From G965218495 sp965262785 (GTDB lineage Bacteria > Bacteroidota > Rhodothermia > Rhodothermales > Bin80): a DNA stretch of 64,000 nt. The stretch covers positions 1,612,001 through 1,676,000 of the forward strand of contig OZ253559.1 in the NCBI GenBank assembly GCA_965262785.1. The letters run 5' to 3'. Below, piece after piece: positions 1 through 8,807 of this stretch (position 1 is its first letter; every line of letters starts with the position of its first letter). The notes below the pieces were generated by a model. That model did no database searches. It saw only the letters and a list, made by a program, of their open reading frames with translations, and was not told where the DNA came from. The translations under genes were made by a program, and so were the position numbers.

Positions 1-433
1 GATGCAAGAACATGAATTGGTGCGCCACCGAGATCATGGGCATCTGCGGCTTATGACGCAGCGCATACAAACCGCCAAGCGGTTCGTAGAAGTTGACGAT
101 GACATCCGGCTTCTCGCGTCGAATATGAGCGTTGATGGTCGAAAACGCCCCTGCAAACTGGTTCCAGCGTCCGCTGTTGGTGGCCAGCGTCTTCGGCCAG
201 TGGATGCTTTGGCTTTGTCCGTCTAAGACAAAGTGAACGCTTTCCACGTAGGTGATCGGTGCCCCAAAGTGCTTCTCGAAGTACGCAGGGATGGCTTGGC
301 CTCCACCCCGGCTTACGATGGCGCCACAAACGCGGTGGCCTGCACGCGCGAGCATGGCGTTTAATGCCATGGCCTGCGTCAGATGCCCCCGCCCCTCACC
401 TTGAATGATAAACAGGCACGTGAGCCGAGCCAT
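1..433 (-). CDS. Glycosyltransferase, GT-B/GT28-like, N-terminal part (cut by window edge)
   Basis: The reading frame starts at an ATG (433-431) that directly abuts the TAG of the next upstream gene on the same strand, so the two are probably translationally coupled. The visible 144 codons begin MARLTCLFIIQGEGRGHLTQ. The glycine-rich G-E-G-R-G-H loop followed by a helix is typical of nucleotide-sugar glycosyltransferases with a GT-B fold, related to MurG/MJ1255-type enzymes. It resembles the G-Q-G-R-G-H start of the second glycosyltransferase at 61051-62196. The C-terminal sugar-nucleotide-binding half lies outside the window. The acceptor is unknown; the LpxH-like neighbour suggests an envelope lipid or glycan (inference). 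Confidence 0.75.
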   Translation of the reverse strand, partial: MARLTCLFIIQGEGRGHLTQAMALNAMLARAGHRVCGAIVSRGGGQAIPAYFEKHFGAPITYVESVHFVLDGQSQSIHWPKTLATNSGRWNQFAGAFSTINAHIRREKPDVIVNFYEPLGGLYALRHKPQMPMISVAHQFMFLH

Positions 434-1282
434 CTAACTGGCAATATCAGCGTGGGGCAGTCGAACGGAGAAGGCGGGAATGCGCTCTGACTGGCCATCG
501 CCCCTGCGAATCTTGGCCTTCACGCGCCGGGGCGGGTGGTCGATCTTGGTCCACTCAATCAACTCCAGCGTCCCATCAAAGTGTTCCACAAGTGCTGTGC
601 AGCTCTCAACCCAGTCGCCGCAGTTGGCATATTCGATGCGGCCAATCCTTCGTATCTCGGCGTGGTGGACGTGTCCGCACACCACGCCGTCGGCGCCCTG
701 CGAGCGGGCTAGGTTTGCCATAACCGCTTCGAAGTCAGCAATAAACTGCACGGCGCGTTTCGTCTTATGCTTTAAGAATCCGGCCAGTGACCAGTACGGC
801 AAGCCGCAGAGGCGGCGCGCGAAATTGACCAGGCGATTCAGCGACAAGAGACCCCGGTAGACTTTGGCACCCAGAAGCGACAGCCAGCGCGCGTGGCGAA
901 TCATGCCGTCAAAGTTGTCGCCGTGTAAGACCACCAACTTGCGGCCGTCGGCCGTGACATGGATGATTTCGTTCTTGATCTCCACTTCGCCAAAATTGAG
1001 GTCCACGTAGTCACGCGCAAATTCGTCATGGTTGCCCGGCAGGTAGACAACGCGGGTCCCCTTGCGGGCTTTTCGAAGGAGCTTCTGGATCACATCGTTG
1101 TGGCTTTGCGCCCAGTGCCAGGAGCGTGCCAAAGCCCACCCGTCAAAGACGTCTCCTACCAGATAGAGGACTTCGGACTCGTTGTGGCGCAAGAAGTCGA
1201 GAAGAAAAGGCGCCTTGCAGGCCTTCATCCCAAGGTGAATGTCAGAGATCCAGATTGTACGGTATCGGTTAGGAGCCTTCAT
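434..1282 (-). CDS. LpxH-like metallophosphoesterase (UDP-2,3-diacylglucosamine diphosphatase family)
   Basis: This is a calcineurin-like phosphoesterase of about 282 residues. All dinuclear-metal motifs are visible: SDIHLG near residue 13, GDVFDGW near 48, GNHDE near 84, HGDNFDG near 119 and GHVHHAE near 205. The family hydrolyses UDP-2,3-diacylglucosamine to lipid X in lipid A synthesis at the inner membrane face, but this COG2908 branch also contains members of unproven substrate. I chose the ATG at 1282; a TTG 15 nt upstream (1297) would add five residues. The stop codon abuts the start of the downstream glycosyltransferase, which suggests an envelope-lipid transcription unit. Confidence 0.8.
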   Translation of the reverse strand: MKAPNRYRTIWISDIHLGMKACKAPFLLDFLRHNESEVLYLVGDVFDGWALARSWHWAQSHNDVIQKLLRKARKGTRVVYLPGNHDEFARDYVDLNFGEVEIKNEIIHVTADGRKLVVLHGDNFDGMIRHARWLSLLGAKVYRGLLSLNRLVNFARRLCGLPYWSLAGFLKHKTKRAVQFIADFEAVMANLARSQGADGVVCGHVHHAEIRRIGRIEYANCGDWVESCTALVEHFDGTLELIEWTKIDHPPRRVKAKIRRGDGQSERIPAFSVRLPHADIAS

Positions 1283-1405
1283 GCGGGCGTCAGACAAGTG
1301 GCGATCAATAAGGCAAGCAGGCTGTGCAGCCGTGGTTTTTGTTCATCGTGCAGGTAGGTACAACGCACCCACGCAACCTATTACAACGCGCAAGCACGTA
1401 ACTGG

Positions 1406-1744
1406 TTACCGCGCAATATGCATTGAGCACAATTTCTTAACGCCGTCACGTGCTTCCTTAGACTTAAAGAGCACCAGAATTCGTGATCCCTGCCCTAGAA
1501 GCTGGACATAGGGCGTCCCCTTTTTCTTGCCCGACGTCAACATTTCAACCTCCTTGTACCAAACCACCGTTACCTGCATGCCCATGGGAGTGCGCACGTA
1601 GAGTATGAGCCTGGTTTTCGTGCAAAAAAGGCGTCCCTTGCTGAGAACATTGCCAATGTTCACGTCAAAGCGCACCTTTTCCGAGGCCAGAATGGCTTCC
1701 CCGGCCAAAATGCGGTCGATGCATTTCTCATCCCGTTCGTGCAT
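1406..1744 (-). CDS. Small PH/GRAM-domain-like protein of unknown function
   Basis: A 112-residue soluble protein with no signal peptide or membrane segment. The alternating hydrophobic strands, as in KGRLFCTKTRLILYVRTP and VTVVWYKEVEMLTSG, and the C-terminal helix look like a bacterial pleckstrin-homology/GRAM fold, in which a short beta-barrel is closed by a helix. I recognise the fold type but no specific family. It lies upstream of the LpxH-like gene on the same strand, separated by about 120 nt. A role cannot be assigned; confidence is good that it is a gene and low for the fold. Confidence 0.6.
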   Translation of the reverse strand: MHERDEKCIDRILAGEAILASEKVRFDVNIGNVLSKGRLFCTKTRLILYVRTPMGMQVTVVWYKEVEMLTSGKKKGTPYVQLLGQGSRILVLFKSKEARDGVKKLCSMHIAR

Positions 1745-2903
1745 TCTTCAGGACGCAGTGTTAGGAGCAGCCAATCCAGAAGCCTCAAATTGCACTAGAT
1801 AGAATGCGTTCATAGTGGCAGACGCCGCGGCCCGGGTAGGAATCTATTCACGTAGATACAGGGGCTCTGAGTGCGTGCAATGCCCGAGTCACATCGCCCA
1901 GCGACTTCGGCCTTTGATTTACTGCTGCACTTACGTCGAGACATTTCGCAGTCCGCCGTAGGTTCGTTGAATCGGCATACGTCGGATGCCGATTCGGTCG
2001 TACGTCGGGCGAGAAAGATCCATCGCGTGAGGTTCTTACGCAAATTGCCGTTGCGTCACCGCAGGCAACAATCCTCGCTTTGCACGAACGGCTGCATCAG
2101 TGAACACGAAAGATACGTCCATCCATTCCAATGTACGCCGAGTATTGCGGTTTCTTCGTGCAGCGAAGGCAGGCAATGGTGGACCTGGCCGGGCTCGAGC
2201 CGCATCCATGCGCGGCCCAACCACCTACCAGCTAGAGCGTACACATGAGTCGGACCAATGTGTTTGGGCACGCGGGTGGCTTCTGATAAGCGGGGTCTAC
2301 AGCAGCCCGAACGGGCTACAGCATCGCGCCCGGGAACATATATCGGTACCGAACTGGAATTAGTGCATAGACCGGCGGTGGACTGCTGAAACGTTTCTGG
2401 ACTGAAATGCATAGTTGTGGAGATGCAGCACAGCACTACTGGCAACTGGTGAAGCCGAGAAGCCCGTACTGTGTGTTGAGGCGCCGGCTGTCCGTGCCCG
2501 GTCAGCGAGGATGAAGCCGCGATCGGGCGAAGCGAGTTTCGAGAGGATAGTTGCGTGCGAGGTAGGAATAAAGCAGCCTGGGCCGCTTGGCACAGCGTCA
2601 TCAGGCCGCGCAGGTGAAATCTTGCGAACCATTTTAAAGGATGGCAAGCAAACCCGTGTGCGGCTTGAGCAGCCGCGCAGAGTGACTGATGGCTGCCGCG
2701 TTTCACACAATGGGCTATTTAATTGGAACACCGCCAGCCATCGTGATTGCGCTGGGCAACCTCTATGCGACGCGTTTTTGAGCGATGTCGGCGAATGGAT
2801 GGGTATGTCTTTGCCACGTGCCTTGGCTCCAACGGCAAGTGCACCCTTGACCGGTAGTATGCGGTAACTTATTGTGACACAACATATCCTTGGATCCAAC
2901 GCT
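1745..2903. other. Long stretch without a recognisable gene
   Basis: About 1.16 kb between the PH-like gene and the sugar isomerase. Open frames exist on both strands (for example minus 2056-2706 and plus 2415-2867), but their translations are rich in Arg/Ser/Cys/Gln, overlap each other antisense and show no domain, signal peptide or fold-like periodicity. I see no tRNA, terminator with a T-run or convincing promoter. One perfect hairpin is present (separate entry). It may be decayed coding DNA or hold an unrecognised RNA. Confidence 0.5.
1969..1995. repeat. Perfect 10-bp inverted repeat (hairpin)
   Basis: GAATCGGCAT and ATGCCGATTC are exact reverse complements separated by 7 nt. There is no T-run next to it on either strand, so it does not look like an intrinsic terminator. 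It lies in the gene-free stretch and could be an operator, an RNA structure or a remnant of a mobile element end. Confidence 0.5.
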
Positions 2904-4508
2904 ATGCAGAATAAAGAAGCGGTCTTACTTCTCGCCAGTGGCGACCTGCGCCCGGCTGCCAACCAAAAGTGTTGGCCGGAGCAGCAGAAGGTCGAACGTA
3001 AGGTTCGGCGCGCAATAGAGGCCCAGGGATTCCGCGTGGAGCGAGCTCATCCAGTGCCGGCGCACAAAGGGCATGGTTTCATAGACAGCCAGCGATACGG
3101 AATGGAGGTGTTTCGGGCCATCCCACCGGAGGCCCCGCTGGCAATCGTGTTTGCGGCCTGGCAATACTCCCACCATGTGCTTGCGGGCCTTACCACACAC
3201 CGCGGTCCGATACTCACCGTCGCAAATTGGAGCGGGACGTGGCCCGGATTGGTCGGCATGCTGAACCTCAACGGTAGCCTGACCAAGGCGGGCGTGCCCT
3301 ATAGCTCGCTTTGGAGCGACGACTTTACGGATGCAAGGTTTATCCGAGGGCTACGCGCCTGGCTGGACACGGGGGCGGTGGCGCATGACACCAATCATGT
3401 ACGTCCGCTGGCAGCACTCAGTGTGCCCGTGGAGGCCGCCGCCATAGGAGCCGAATGTGCCCGCGTGCTGCGCGAAGATAAGGCAGTCATGGGCGTCTTC
3501 GATGAAGGGTGCATGGGAATGTTCAATGCGATTATCCCTGATGCCCTGCTAAACCCCACGGGGGTCTTCAAGGAGCGCCTTAGCCAAAGCGCCTTGTACC
3601 ACGAGGCGACTTGCGTCACCGAGGAGGAGGCCGCACGTTGTCTCGCATGGTTGCGGCGGCGCGGAATGCGGTTTAAGTTGGGGCCTACAGAAGAGGAGCA
3701 CCTTACTGAGCGGCAGTTGCTGCTGCAGTGCAAGACATACATCGCCGCAGTGCGGATAGCGGACGAATTTGGATGCGACTGCATTGGGATCCAGTATCAG
3801 CAGGGCCTTAAAGACCTATTGCCGGCGTCCGACCTTGCTGAAGGCCTGCTGAACAACACCGAGCGCCCGCCGGTGTACGCTCGCGGTACGCGTAGAGAGC
3901 TATACGCCGGAAGGGCGCTGCCGCATTTCAACGAAGTAGATGAATGCGCGGGGCTTGACGCGCTTGTCACGCACCGACTTTGGTGTATGCTGGGGTACCC
4001 GCCGGAAACCACTCTTCATGACCTACGTTGGGGCGCGCCGTACGACGATGCATTCGTGTGGGTGTTTGAGATCAGCGGAGCGGCCCCGCCAGCCCACTTT
4101 GTGGGAGGCTATGCCGGCACGACGAGCGAGCGGCAGCCGCCAATGTACTTCTGGCTCGGGGGTGGGACCGTCAAGGGTGTAAGCAAGCCCGGCGAGGTGA
4201 TCTGGAGCCGCATTTTTGTAGAAGACCAACGCTTGAAAGCGGATGTGGGTCGTGCAAGAGCCGTCGCCCTGCCATTTGAAGAGACCCAGCGCCGTTGGCG
4301 GCTCACCACTCCGCAATGGCCGATCATGCATGCGGTGACTTATGGCGTAACGCGAGACCAGATGATGGCGCGCCTCAAAGCCAATCATATCCAGGTCGCG
4401 TATGTCCCCGATGACGATGCCGCGCGCCGTGCGCTGGCGGCCAAGGCCGCGGCCTTCCAAGCCATGGGTATCACAACATTCGTGTGCGGCTCGCGCACGG
4501 GACTGTAG
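2904..4508 (+). CDS. L-fucose isomerase-family protein (sugar ketol-isomerase)
   Basis: First gene of the deoxysugar operon, 534 residues from the ATG at 2904; a GTG at 2874 would add ten. The central and C-terminal parts look like the fucose/arabinose isomerase superfamily. The stretches DEGCMGMFNAI, DCIGIQYQQGLKD and FNEVDECAGLDALVTHRLWC carry the acidic residues and histidine expected near the Mn-binding active site (family knowledge; exact ligands not verified). Such enzymes convert L-fucose to L-fuculose. The protein is somewhat shorter than E. coli FucI (about 590) and divergent, so substrate is open: fucose, rhamnose or another 6-deoxy sugar. The next gene starts 3 nt after its stop. 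Confidence 0.7.
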   Translation: MQNKEAVLLLASGDLRPAANQKCWPEQQKVERKVRRAIEAQGFRVERAHPVPAHKGHGFIDSQRYGMEVFRAIPPEAPLAIVFAAWQYSHHVLAGLTTHRGPILTVANWSGTWPGLVGMLNLNGSLTKAGVPYSSLWSDDFTDARFIRGLRAWLDTGAVAHDTNHVRPLAALSVPVEAAAIGAECARVLREDKAVMGVFDEGCMGMFNAIIPDALLNPTGVFKERLSQSALYHEATCVTEEEAARCLAWLRRRGMRFKLGPTEEEHLTERQLLLQCKTYIAAVRIADEFGCDCIGIQYQQGLKDLLPASDLAEGLLNNTERPPVYARGTRRELYAGRALPHFNEVDECAGLDALVTHRLWCMLGYPPETTLHDLRWGAPYDDAFVWVFEISGAAPPAHFVGGYAGTTSERQPPMYFWLGGGTVKGVSKPGEVIWSRIFVEDQRLKADVGRARAVALPFEETQRRWRLTTPQWPIMHAVTYGVTRDQMMARLKANHIQVAYVPDDDAARRALAAKAAAFQAMGITTFVCGSRTGL

Positions 4509-4511
4509 ACC

Positions 4512-5273
4512 GTGACGTCGCTGAAGGAACGCCTGTTGACGCTGGCACACGACTTGGGTGACTCGCGCCATATGGCTATCTGCGGTGAGGGTAACATCTC
4601 AGGACAGCTGGGCGAAGGGCGGCTGTTGGTCAAGGCCAGCGGAACGAGATTAGGTTCGCTTCGGCCCAGCGAGCTGGTTGAGGTGGAAGCGCAGCCCATA
4701 TTGGCTGCGCTGGAGAGTAGCGCTCCTCTAAGCAATGAAGAAGTCAACACGTTGCTCCTAAGCGCACGCGCCGACAGAACTGCCCTGAAGCCGTCGGTTG
4801 AAACGCTTTTTCATGCATGGCTGCTTTCGCTCCCCAGCGTCCGATTTGTGGGGCATGTCCACGCGATTGCCGTGAATCAGGTGCTTGCTTCTCCCATGGC
4901 ATCGGAATTCGCACTGCGGCGCATTATTCCGGACCAGGTCGTGTACTGCGGCGCGGAGTCGGTTCTGGTGCCATATGTTGATCCGGGGCTTGCGTTGGCT
5001 CGGCACATCCGGGAGCGCGTCACCGCATTCATTGGGCAGACTGGAGTAATGCCCAAGACAGTTCTGCTCAAAAGCCATGGTATCATCGCCTGCGGTGCAA
5101 CCCACATGGATGTCATGGCAGCCCTGGCTATGGCAGAAAAGGCAGCAGCCATTCTTGTGGGTGCTGCCAGCCTGGGAGGGCCCGTCTTTATGGACCCGCA
5201 TGAGGTTGCAAGAATTGCCGGACGTGCAGACGAGCACTACCGGCAGGCGATGCTGAAGGTGGCTTTGGCATAA
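4512..5273 (+). CDS. Class II aldolase (FucA/RhaD-type), stand-alone
   Basis: A 253-residue cytoplasmic class II aldolase/adducin-family protein with a GTG start 3 nt after the isomerase stop. Expected zinc-site elements are visible: ETLFHAWL, GHVHAIAVN with two histidines, and the C-terminal SHGII histidine. Family members cleave L-fuculose-1-phosphate or L-rhamnulose-1-phosphate to dihydroxyacetone phosphate and L-lactaldehyde. A second class II aldolase domain occurs two genes downstream in the bifunctional enzyme, so the pair may serve two sugar phosphates. No kinase that would make the phosphorylated substrate is seen in this operon. Confidence 0.8.
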   Translation: MTSLKERLLTLAHDLGDSRHMAICGEGNISGQLGEGRLLVKASGTRLGSLRPSELVEVEAQPILAALESSAPLSNEEVNTLLLSARADRTALKPSVETLFHAWLLSLPSVRFVGHVHAIAVNQVLASPMASEFALRRIIPDQVVYCGAESVLVPYVDPGLALARHIRERVTAFIGQTGVMPKTVLLKSHGIIACGATHMDVMAALAMAEKAAAILVGAASLGGPVFMDPHEVARIAGRADEHYRQAMLKVALA

Positions 5274-5315
5274 GAGCACGCGCTACCCGCACTGCACCAA
5301 TAGACTTGCCTGAAT

Positions 5316-6602
5316 ATGTCAACTAATACCGAGCGCAAGGTCGTAGTACCGCGAGCCTACCTGATTCCATTTATCCTGCTTAGCAGCCTCTTCGCGCTTT
5401 GGGGCCTGGCAAACAACATGACGGACACGCTCTTGGCTTCTTTCAAGAAGATCATGAGCATGTCGGACTTTCAGACATCGTGGATTCAGATCGCGTTTTA
5501 TGGATCCTACTTCTGCTTGGCGCTGCCGGCGGCCATGTACATCCGCCGATACACGTACAAGTCAGGAGTCCTATTGGGGCTGGGCCTTTTTGCAACAGGG
5601 GCGCTACTGTTTTATCCCGCGAGTCAGACCATGGTGTACGGCCACTTCCTGGTGGCGCTCTTTATCCTGGCCGGCGGCCTTTCCATCCTGGAAACCAGCG
5701 CCAATCCGTATGCCATCGTCATGGGGCCTTTAGGTACGGCTACGCGCCGACTTAACCTGGCGCAGTCATTCAACCCATTGGGATCCATCTCGGGCGTGCT
5801 CATCGGTAAGTTTTTTATTCTTTCCAAACTCAACCAAGCCAGCGTAGCCGAGCGGACTCAGATGAGCAGCTCGCAACTTGAGCAGATTCAACAGGCGGAG
5901 TTGTCGGCAGTCATGGGGCCATACGTTATGGTGGCAATTGTGATTGCCGTCGTGTGGGTGTTGATTATGGTGACGCGCTTCCCACAGGCAACAGAGAGTG
6001 ACAAGTCTCTGCGTTTGGGACCAACAATTCGGCGCCTGTTCCGGCTGAAGCACTATGGACTGGGGGTGGTGGCCCAGTTCTTTTACGTAGGCGCACAGAT
6101 CGGCATATGGTCCTTTACGATTCGATATGTGATGCAGGACCTCAGCCTGAACGAGGCCGAAGCAGCCAGCTATTACCTCGCGTCCATACTGCTGTTTTCG
6201 ACGTCACGCTTCGTCTTCACCTTTCTCATGAAGTATATTCGGCCGCAAGTTCTGCTGTGGATCATGTCGGTTGTAGCCATTGCGCTTAGTCTGGTTGTGG
6301 TTTTGCTTGGAGGCTACGCCGGCGTTTACGCACTCGTCGGCGTGTCTGGTTGTATGTCGCTCATGTTTCCCACGATCTACGGGCTAGCCGTCGAGGGATT
6401 GGGGGATGACACAAAGATTGGCGCATCGGGTCTCATTATGGCAATCCTCGGCGGCGCCGTCATTACCGCCATTCAGGGCACTGTATCAGATCTGGCCGGC
6501 ATCCACATGGCGTATCTGGTGCCGCTGGTCTGCTTCGTGGTGATCTTTTACTACGGGATTCGTGGCTACAGGCCGACGGCACATCCAGTGGTCTCCTCTT
6601 GA
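5316..6602 (+). CDS. fucP: FucP-type sugar:proton symporter (MFS)
   Basis: A 428-residue major-facilitator permease with about 12 hydrophobic segments. It carries the FucP signatures ALWGLANNMTDTLLASFKK in helix 1 and SILETSANPYAIVMGP in helix 4, with RRLNLAQSFNPLGS following. The Asp in NNMTD and the Glu in ILETSANP correspond by motif to the proton- and substrate-handling acidic residues of E. coli FucP (family knowledge). It probably imports L-fucose or a related 6-deoxy sugar across the inner membrane for the flanking catabolic enzymes. The start is an ATG 42 nt after the aldolase. Confidence 0.85.
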   Translation: MSTNTERKVVVPRAYLIPFILLSSLFALWGLANNMTDTLLASFKKIMSMSDFQTSWIQIAFYGSYFCLALPAAMYIRRYTYKSGVLLGLGLFATGALLFYPASQTMVYGHFLVALFILAGGLSILETSANPYAIVMGPLGTATRRLNLAQSFNPLGSISGVLIGKFFILSKLNQASVAERTQMSSSQLEQIQQAELSAVMGPYVMVAIVIAVVWVLIMVTRFPQATESDKSLRLGPTIRRLFRLKHYGLGVVAQFFYVGAQIGIWSFTIRYVMQDLSLNEAEAASYYLASILLFSTSRFVFTFLMKYIRPQVLLWIMSVVAIALSLVVVLLGGYAGVYALVGVSGCMSLMFPTIYGLAVEGLGDDTKIGASGLIMAILGGAVITAIQGTVSDLAGIHMAYLVPLVCFVVIFYYGIRGYRPTAHPVVSS

Positions 6603-6616
6603 CAGCGGGCTACGAT

Positions 6617-8797
6617 ATGGCAGCACACAACTACCTTAGGAGCCGCTGGGATGATTCGTATGCGCAGCGCCTTGATGCACTGGACCGCCTGGTTTACCGT
6701 TCCAATCTCCTGGGCCAGGACTGGCGAATCACTAATACCGGAGGGGGCAACACATCGTCAAAAATTACCGAAGCCGACCCTCTCACGGGCGATTCGGTGG
6801 AGGTGCTATGGGTCAAGGGATCCGGGGGCGACCTGAGGACTGCCCGAAGAGCCAACTTTGCTTCGCTCTACATGGACAAGCTCGGCGCCTTGCGGGGCAT
6901 CTATGCAAAGATGGAGCCTAGGGGTCCGAAGACGCCGGCAGAGGATCGGATGGTGGGCCTATATACCCACTGCACCTACAATCTCAATAGCCGGGCCCCC
7001 TCAATTGATACGCCTTTGCATGCATTCGTGCCGTACCGGCATGTCGACCATACGCATCCCGTCGCATGCATCGCGCTGGCAACGGCTCAAGACGGCCCGG
7101 CCTTGACGCAGGCCGTGTACGGAGATGAGGTGGTATGGATAGAGTGGCAGCGCCCGGGCTTTGAGCTCGGGCTTGCGTTGCAGGCGGTGTGCCGCGCACA
7201 TCCAGATGCCAAGGGTGCCATCCTGGGTGGCCATGGGCTCATCAACTGGGCCGATGACGACAAGGAGTGTTACCAGTTGGGACTGGGCCTCATGCAGAAG
7301 GCCGCCGCATTCCTGATGGCTCGCGGTGCTACGACGTACACCTTTGGTGGAGTGTCGCATTGTGCGCTGCCAGAAGCCGGTCGCAATGACAAGCTGGTGG
7401 CCCTCTTGCCATGGTTGCGCGGCCGCTTAAGTGGTGGTGGGCGACTAATCGCTACGGTCGATACGGCTGCGCAGGTGATGGAGTTTGTCAACAGTACCGA
7501 TGCCGAACGGCTGGCCGAACTGGGCACTTCCTGTCCGGACCACTTCCTTCGTACCAAGATCAAGCCGCTCTACGTAGGCTGCGACCCTGCCGTTGAGGGC
7601 GCGGAAGAGCTAAAGTCACAACTGGCTCGGAGCTTGGCAGCCTACAAGCGCGATTATGCCGCCTACTACGAAGCCCACAAGCACGACGATTCACCGCCGA
7701 TGCGGCCGTCCACGCCGTCAGTGGTGCTCATCCCGGGCCTAGGAATGATTGCATGGGGCAAGTCCAAAAGCGAAAGTCGTGTCACGGCCGAATTCTACAA
7801 GGCGGCCATTGAGGTAATGCGCGGCGCCGAAGCCGTATCCACATATACGGCGTTACCCCGTCAGGAAGCGTTTGACATTGAGTACTGGCAGTTGGAGGAA
7901 GCGAAGCTGCGCCGAATGCCGCCCGAGAAGGAGTTCTCGCGGCGCATCGTTGCAGTGATCGGGGCGGGCAGCGGCATCGGTAAGGTTGCCGCTACGCGCC
8001 TGTTGCCGGCAGGTGCTGTGGTGGCGGCCATGGATGTCGAGGCAAAGGCCGTAGACGCCTATGCTCAGCGCATGCTGGAGTACATTGGGATGGGCATCGG
8101 CGTTGCGGGAACCGGGATTGCAGGCTGTGGGGATGTGATAGGGTTAGGCTGCGACATTACCTGTCGCACTTCGATATGGAAGGCCCTGCGCCAGGTCGTG
8201 TTGGCATATGGTGGGCTGGATCATGCCGTGATCACCGCGGGGCTTTTCGTAGCTCCGGATGCTGCGGGTGCCGTTTCAGATGCAGCCTGGGACAAAATGT
8301 ATGCCGTCAACGTGAAAGGGCCCTACCTCGTAGCCGACGAAGCTGCTGCCATCTGGGAGGCCCAGCAGCTTTCAGGTAGCCTGGTTATCACGACCAGCGT
8401 CAATGCCGTCGTGCCCAAGACCGGCAGCTTTGCGTACGATACAGGCAAAGCTGCCACCAATCACTTGGTGCGGCAGCTCGCCTGTCGTCTCGCACCCTTG
8501 GTGCGTGTAAACGCCGTTGCGCCAGCCACAGTCTTAGAGGGGAGTGCCATGTTTCCACGCAACCGCGTCATAGCATCGCTTAGACGGTACCGGTTGCCAT
8601 GCGACGACGCCGAAAGCACACAGACGCTCAGAGACCGGCTGGCCGAATTCTACGCGCAGCGTTCGCTAACCAAGACCTCCGTTACTGCGGCAGACCAGGC
8701 CGAAGCGATTCTGCTGCTTCTGGGCGAACGCCTTGGCAAGACGACCGGGCATGTGCTGACGGTCGATGGAGGGCTGCGTGAGGCTTTTCTCCGGTAA
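6617..8797 (+). CDS. Bifunctional rhamnulose-1-phosphate aldolase / short-chain dehydrogenase (RhaEW-like)
   Basis: A two-domain enzyme of 726 residues. The first 430 or so form a class II aldolase, with TNTGGGNTSSKI, the VDHTHPVA histidines and LGGHGLINW. The rest is a Rossmann-fold short-chain dehydrogenase with the cofactor loop GAGSGIGK near residue 446 and a catalytic SVNAV...YDTGK triad. The known fusion cleaves rhamnulose-1-phosphate and oxidises the released L-lactaldehyde. ATG 6617 is preferred; a TTG at 6599 overlaps the fucP stop by 4 nt. It closes the operon, converging on the Kelch gene 10 bp away. The kinase step is not encoded here. Confidence 0.85.
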   Translation: MAAHNYLRSRWDDSYAQRLDALDRLVYRSNLLGQDWRITNTGGGNTSSKITEADPLTGDSVEVLWVKGSGGDLRTARRANFASLYMDKLGALRGIYAKMEPRGPKTPAEDRMVGLYTHCTYNLNSRAPSIDTPLHAFVPYRHVDHTHPVACIALATAQDGPALTQAVYGDEVVWIEWQRPGFELGLALQAVCRAHPDAKGAILGGHGLINWADDDKECYQLGLGLMQKAAAFLMARGATTYTFGGVSHCALPEAGRNDKLVALLPWLRGRLSGGGRLIATVDTAAQVMEFVNSTDAERLAELGTSCPDHFLRTKIKPLYVGCDPAVEGAEELKSQLARSLAAYKRDYAAYYEAHKHDDSPPMRPSTPSVVLIPGLGMIAWGKSKSESRVTAEFYKAAIEVMRGAEAVSTYTALPRQEAFDIEYWQLEEAKLRRMPPEKEFSRRIVAVIGAGSGIGKVAATRLLPAGAVVAAMDVEAKAVDAYAQRMLEYIGMGIGVAGTGIAGCGDVIGLGCDITCRTSIWKALRQVVLAYGGLDHAVITAGLFVAPDAAGAVSDAAWDKMYAVNVKGPYLVADEAAAIWEAQQLSGSLVITTSVNAVVPKTGSFAYDTGKAATNHLVRQLACRLAPLVRVNAVAPATVLEGSAMFPRNRVIASLRRYRLPCDDAESTQTLRDRLAEFYAQRSLTKTSVTAADQAEAILLLLGERLGKTTGHVLTVDGGLREAFLR

Positions 8798-8807
8798 CCG
8801 CGACCCG

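Noticed and set aside
2056..2706. 216-codon minus-strand frame in the gene-free region
   Set aside because: Low-complexity Cys/Gln/Arg/Ser-rich translation without strand or helix pattern, overlapping equally poor frames on the other strand.
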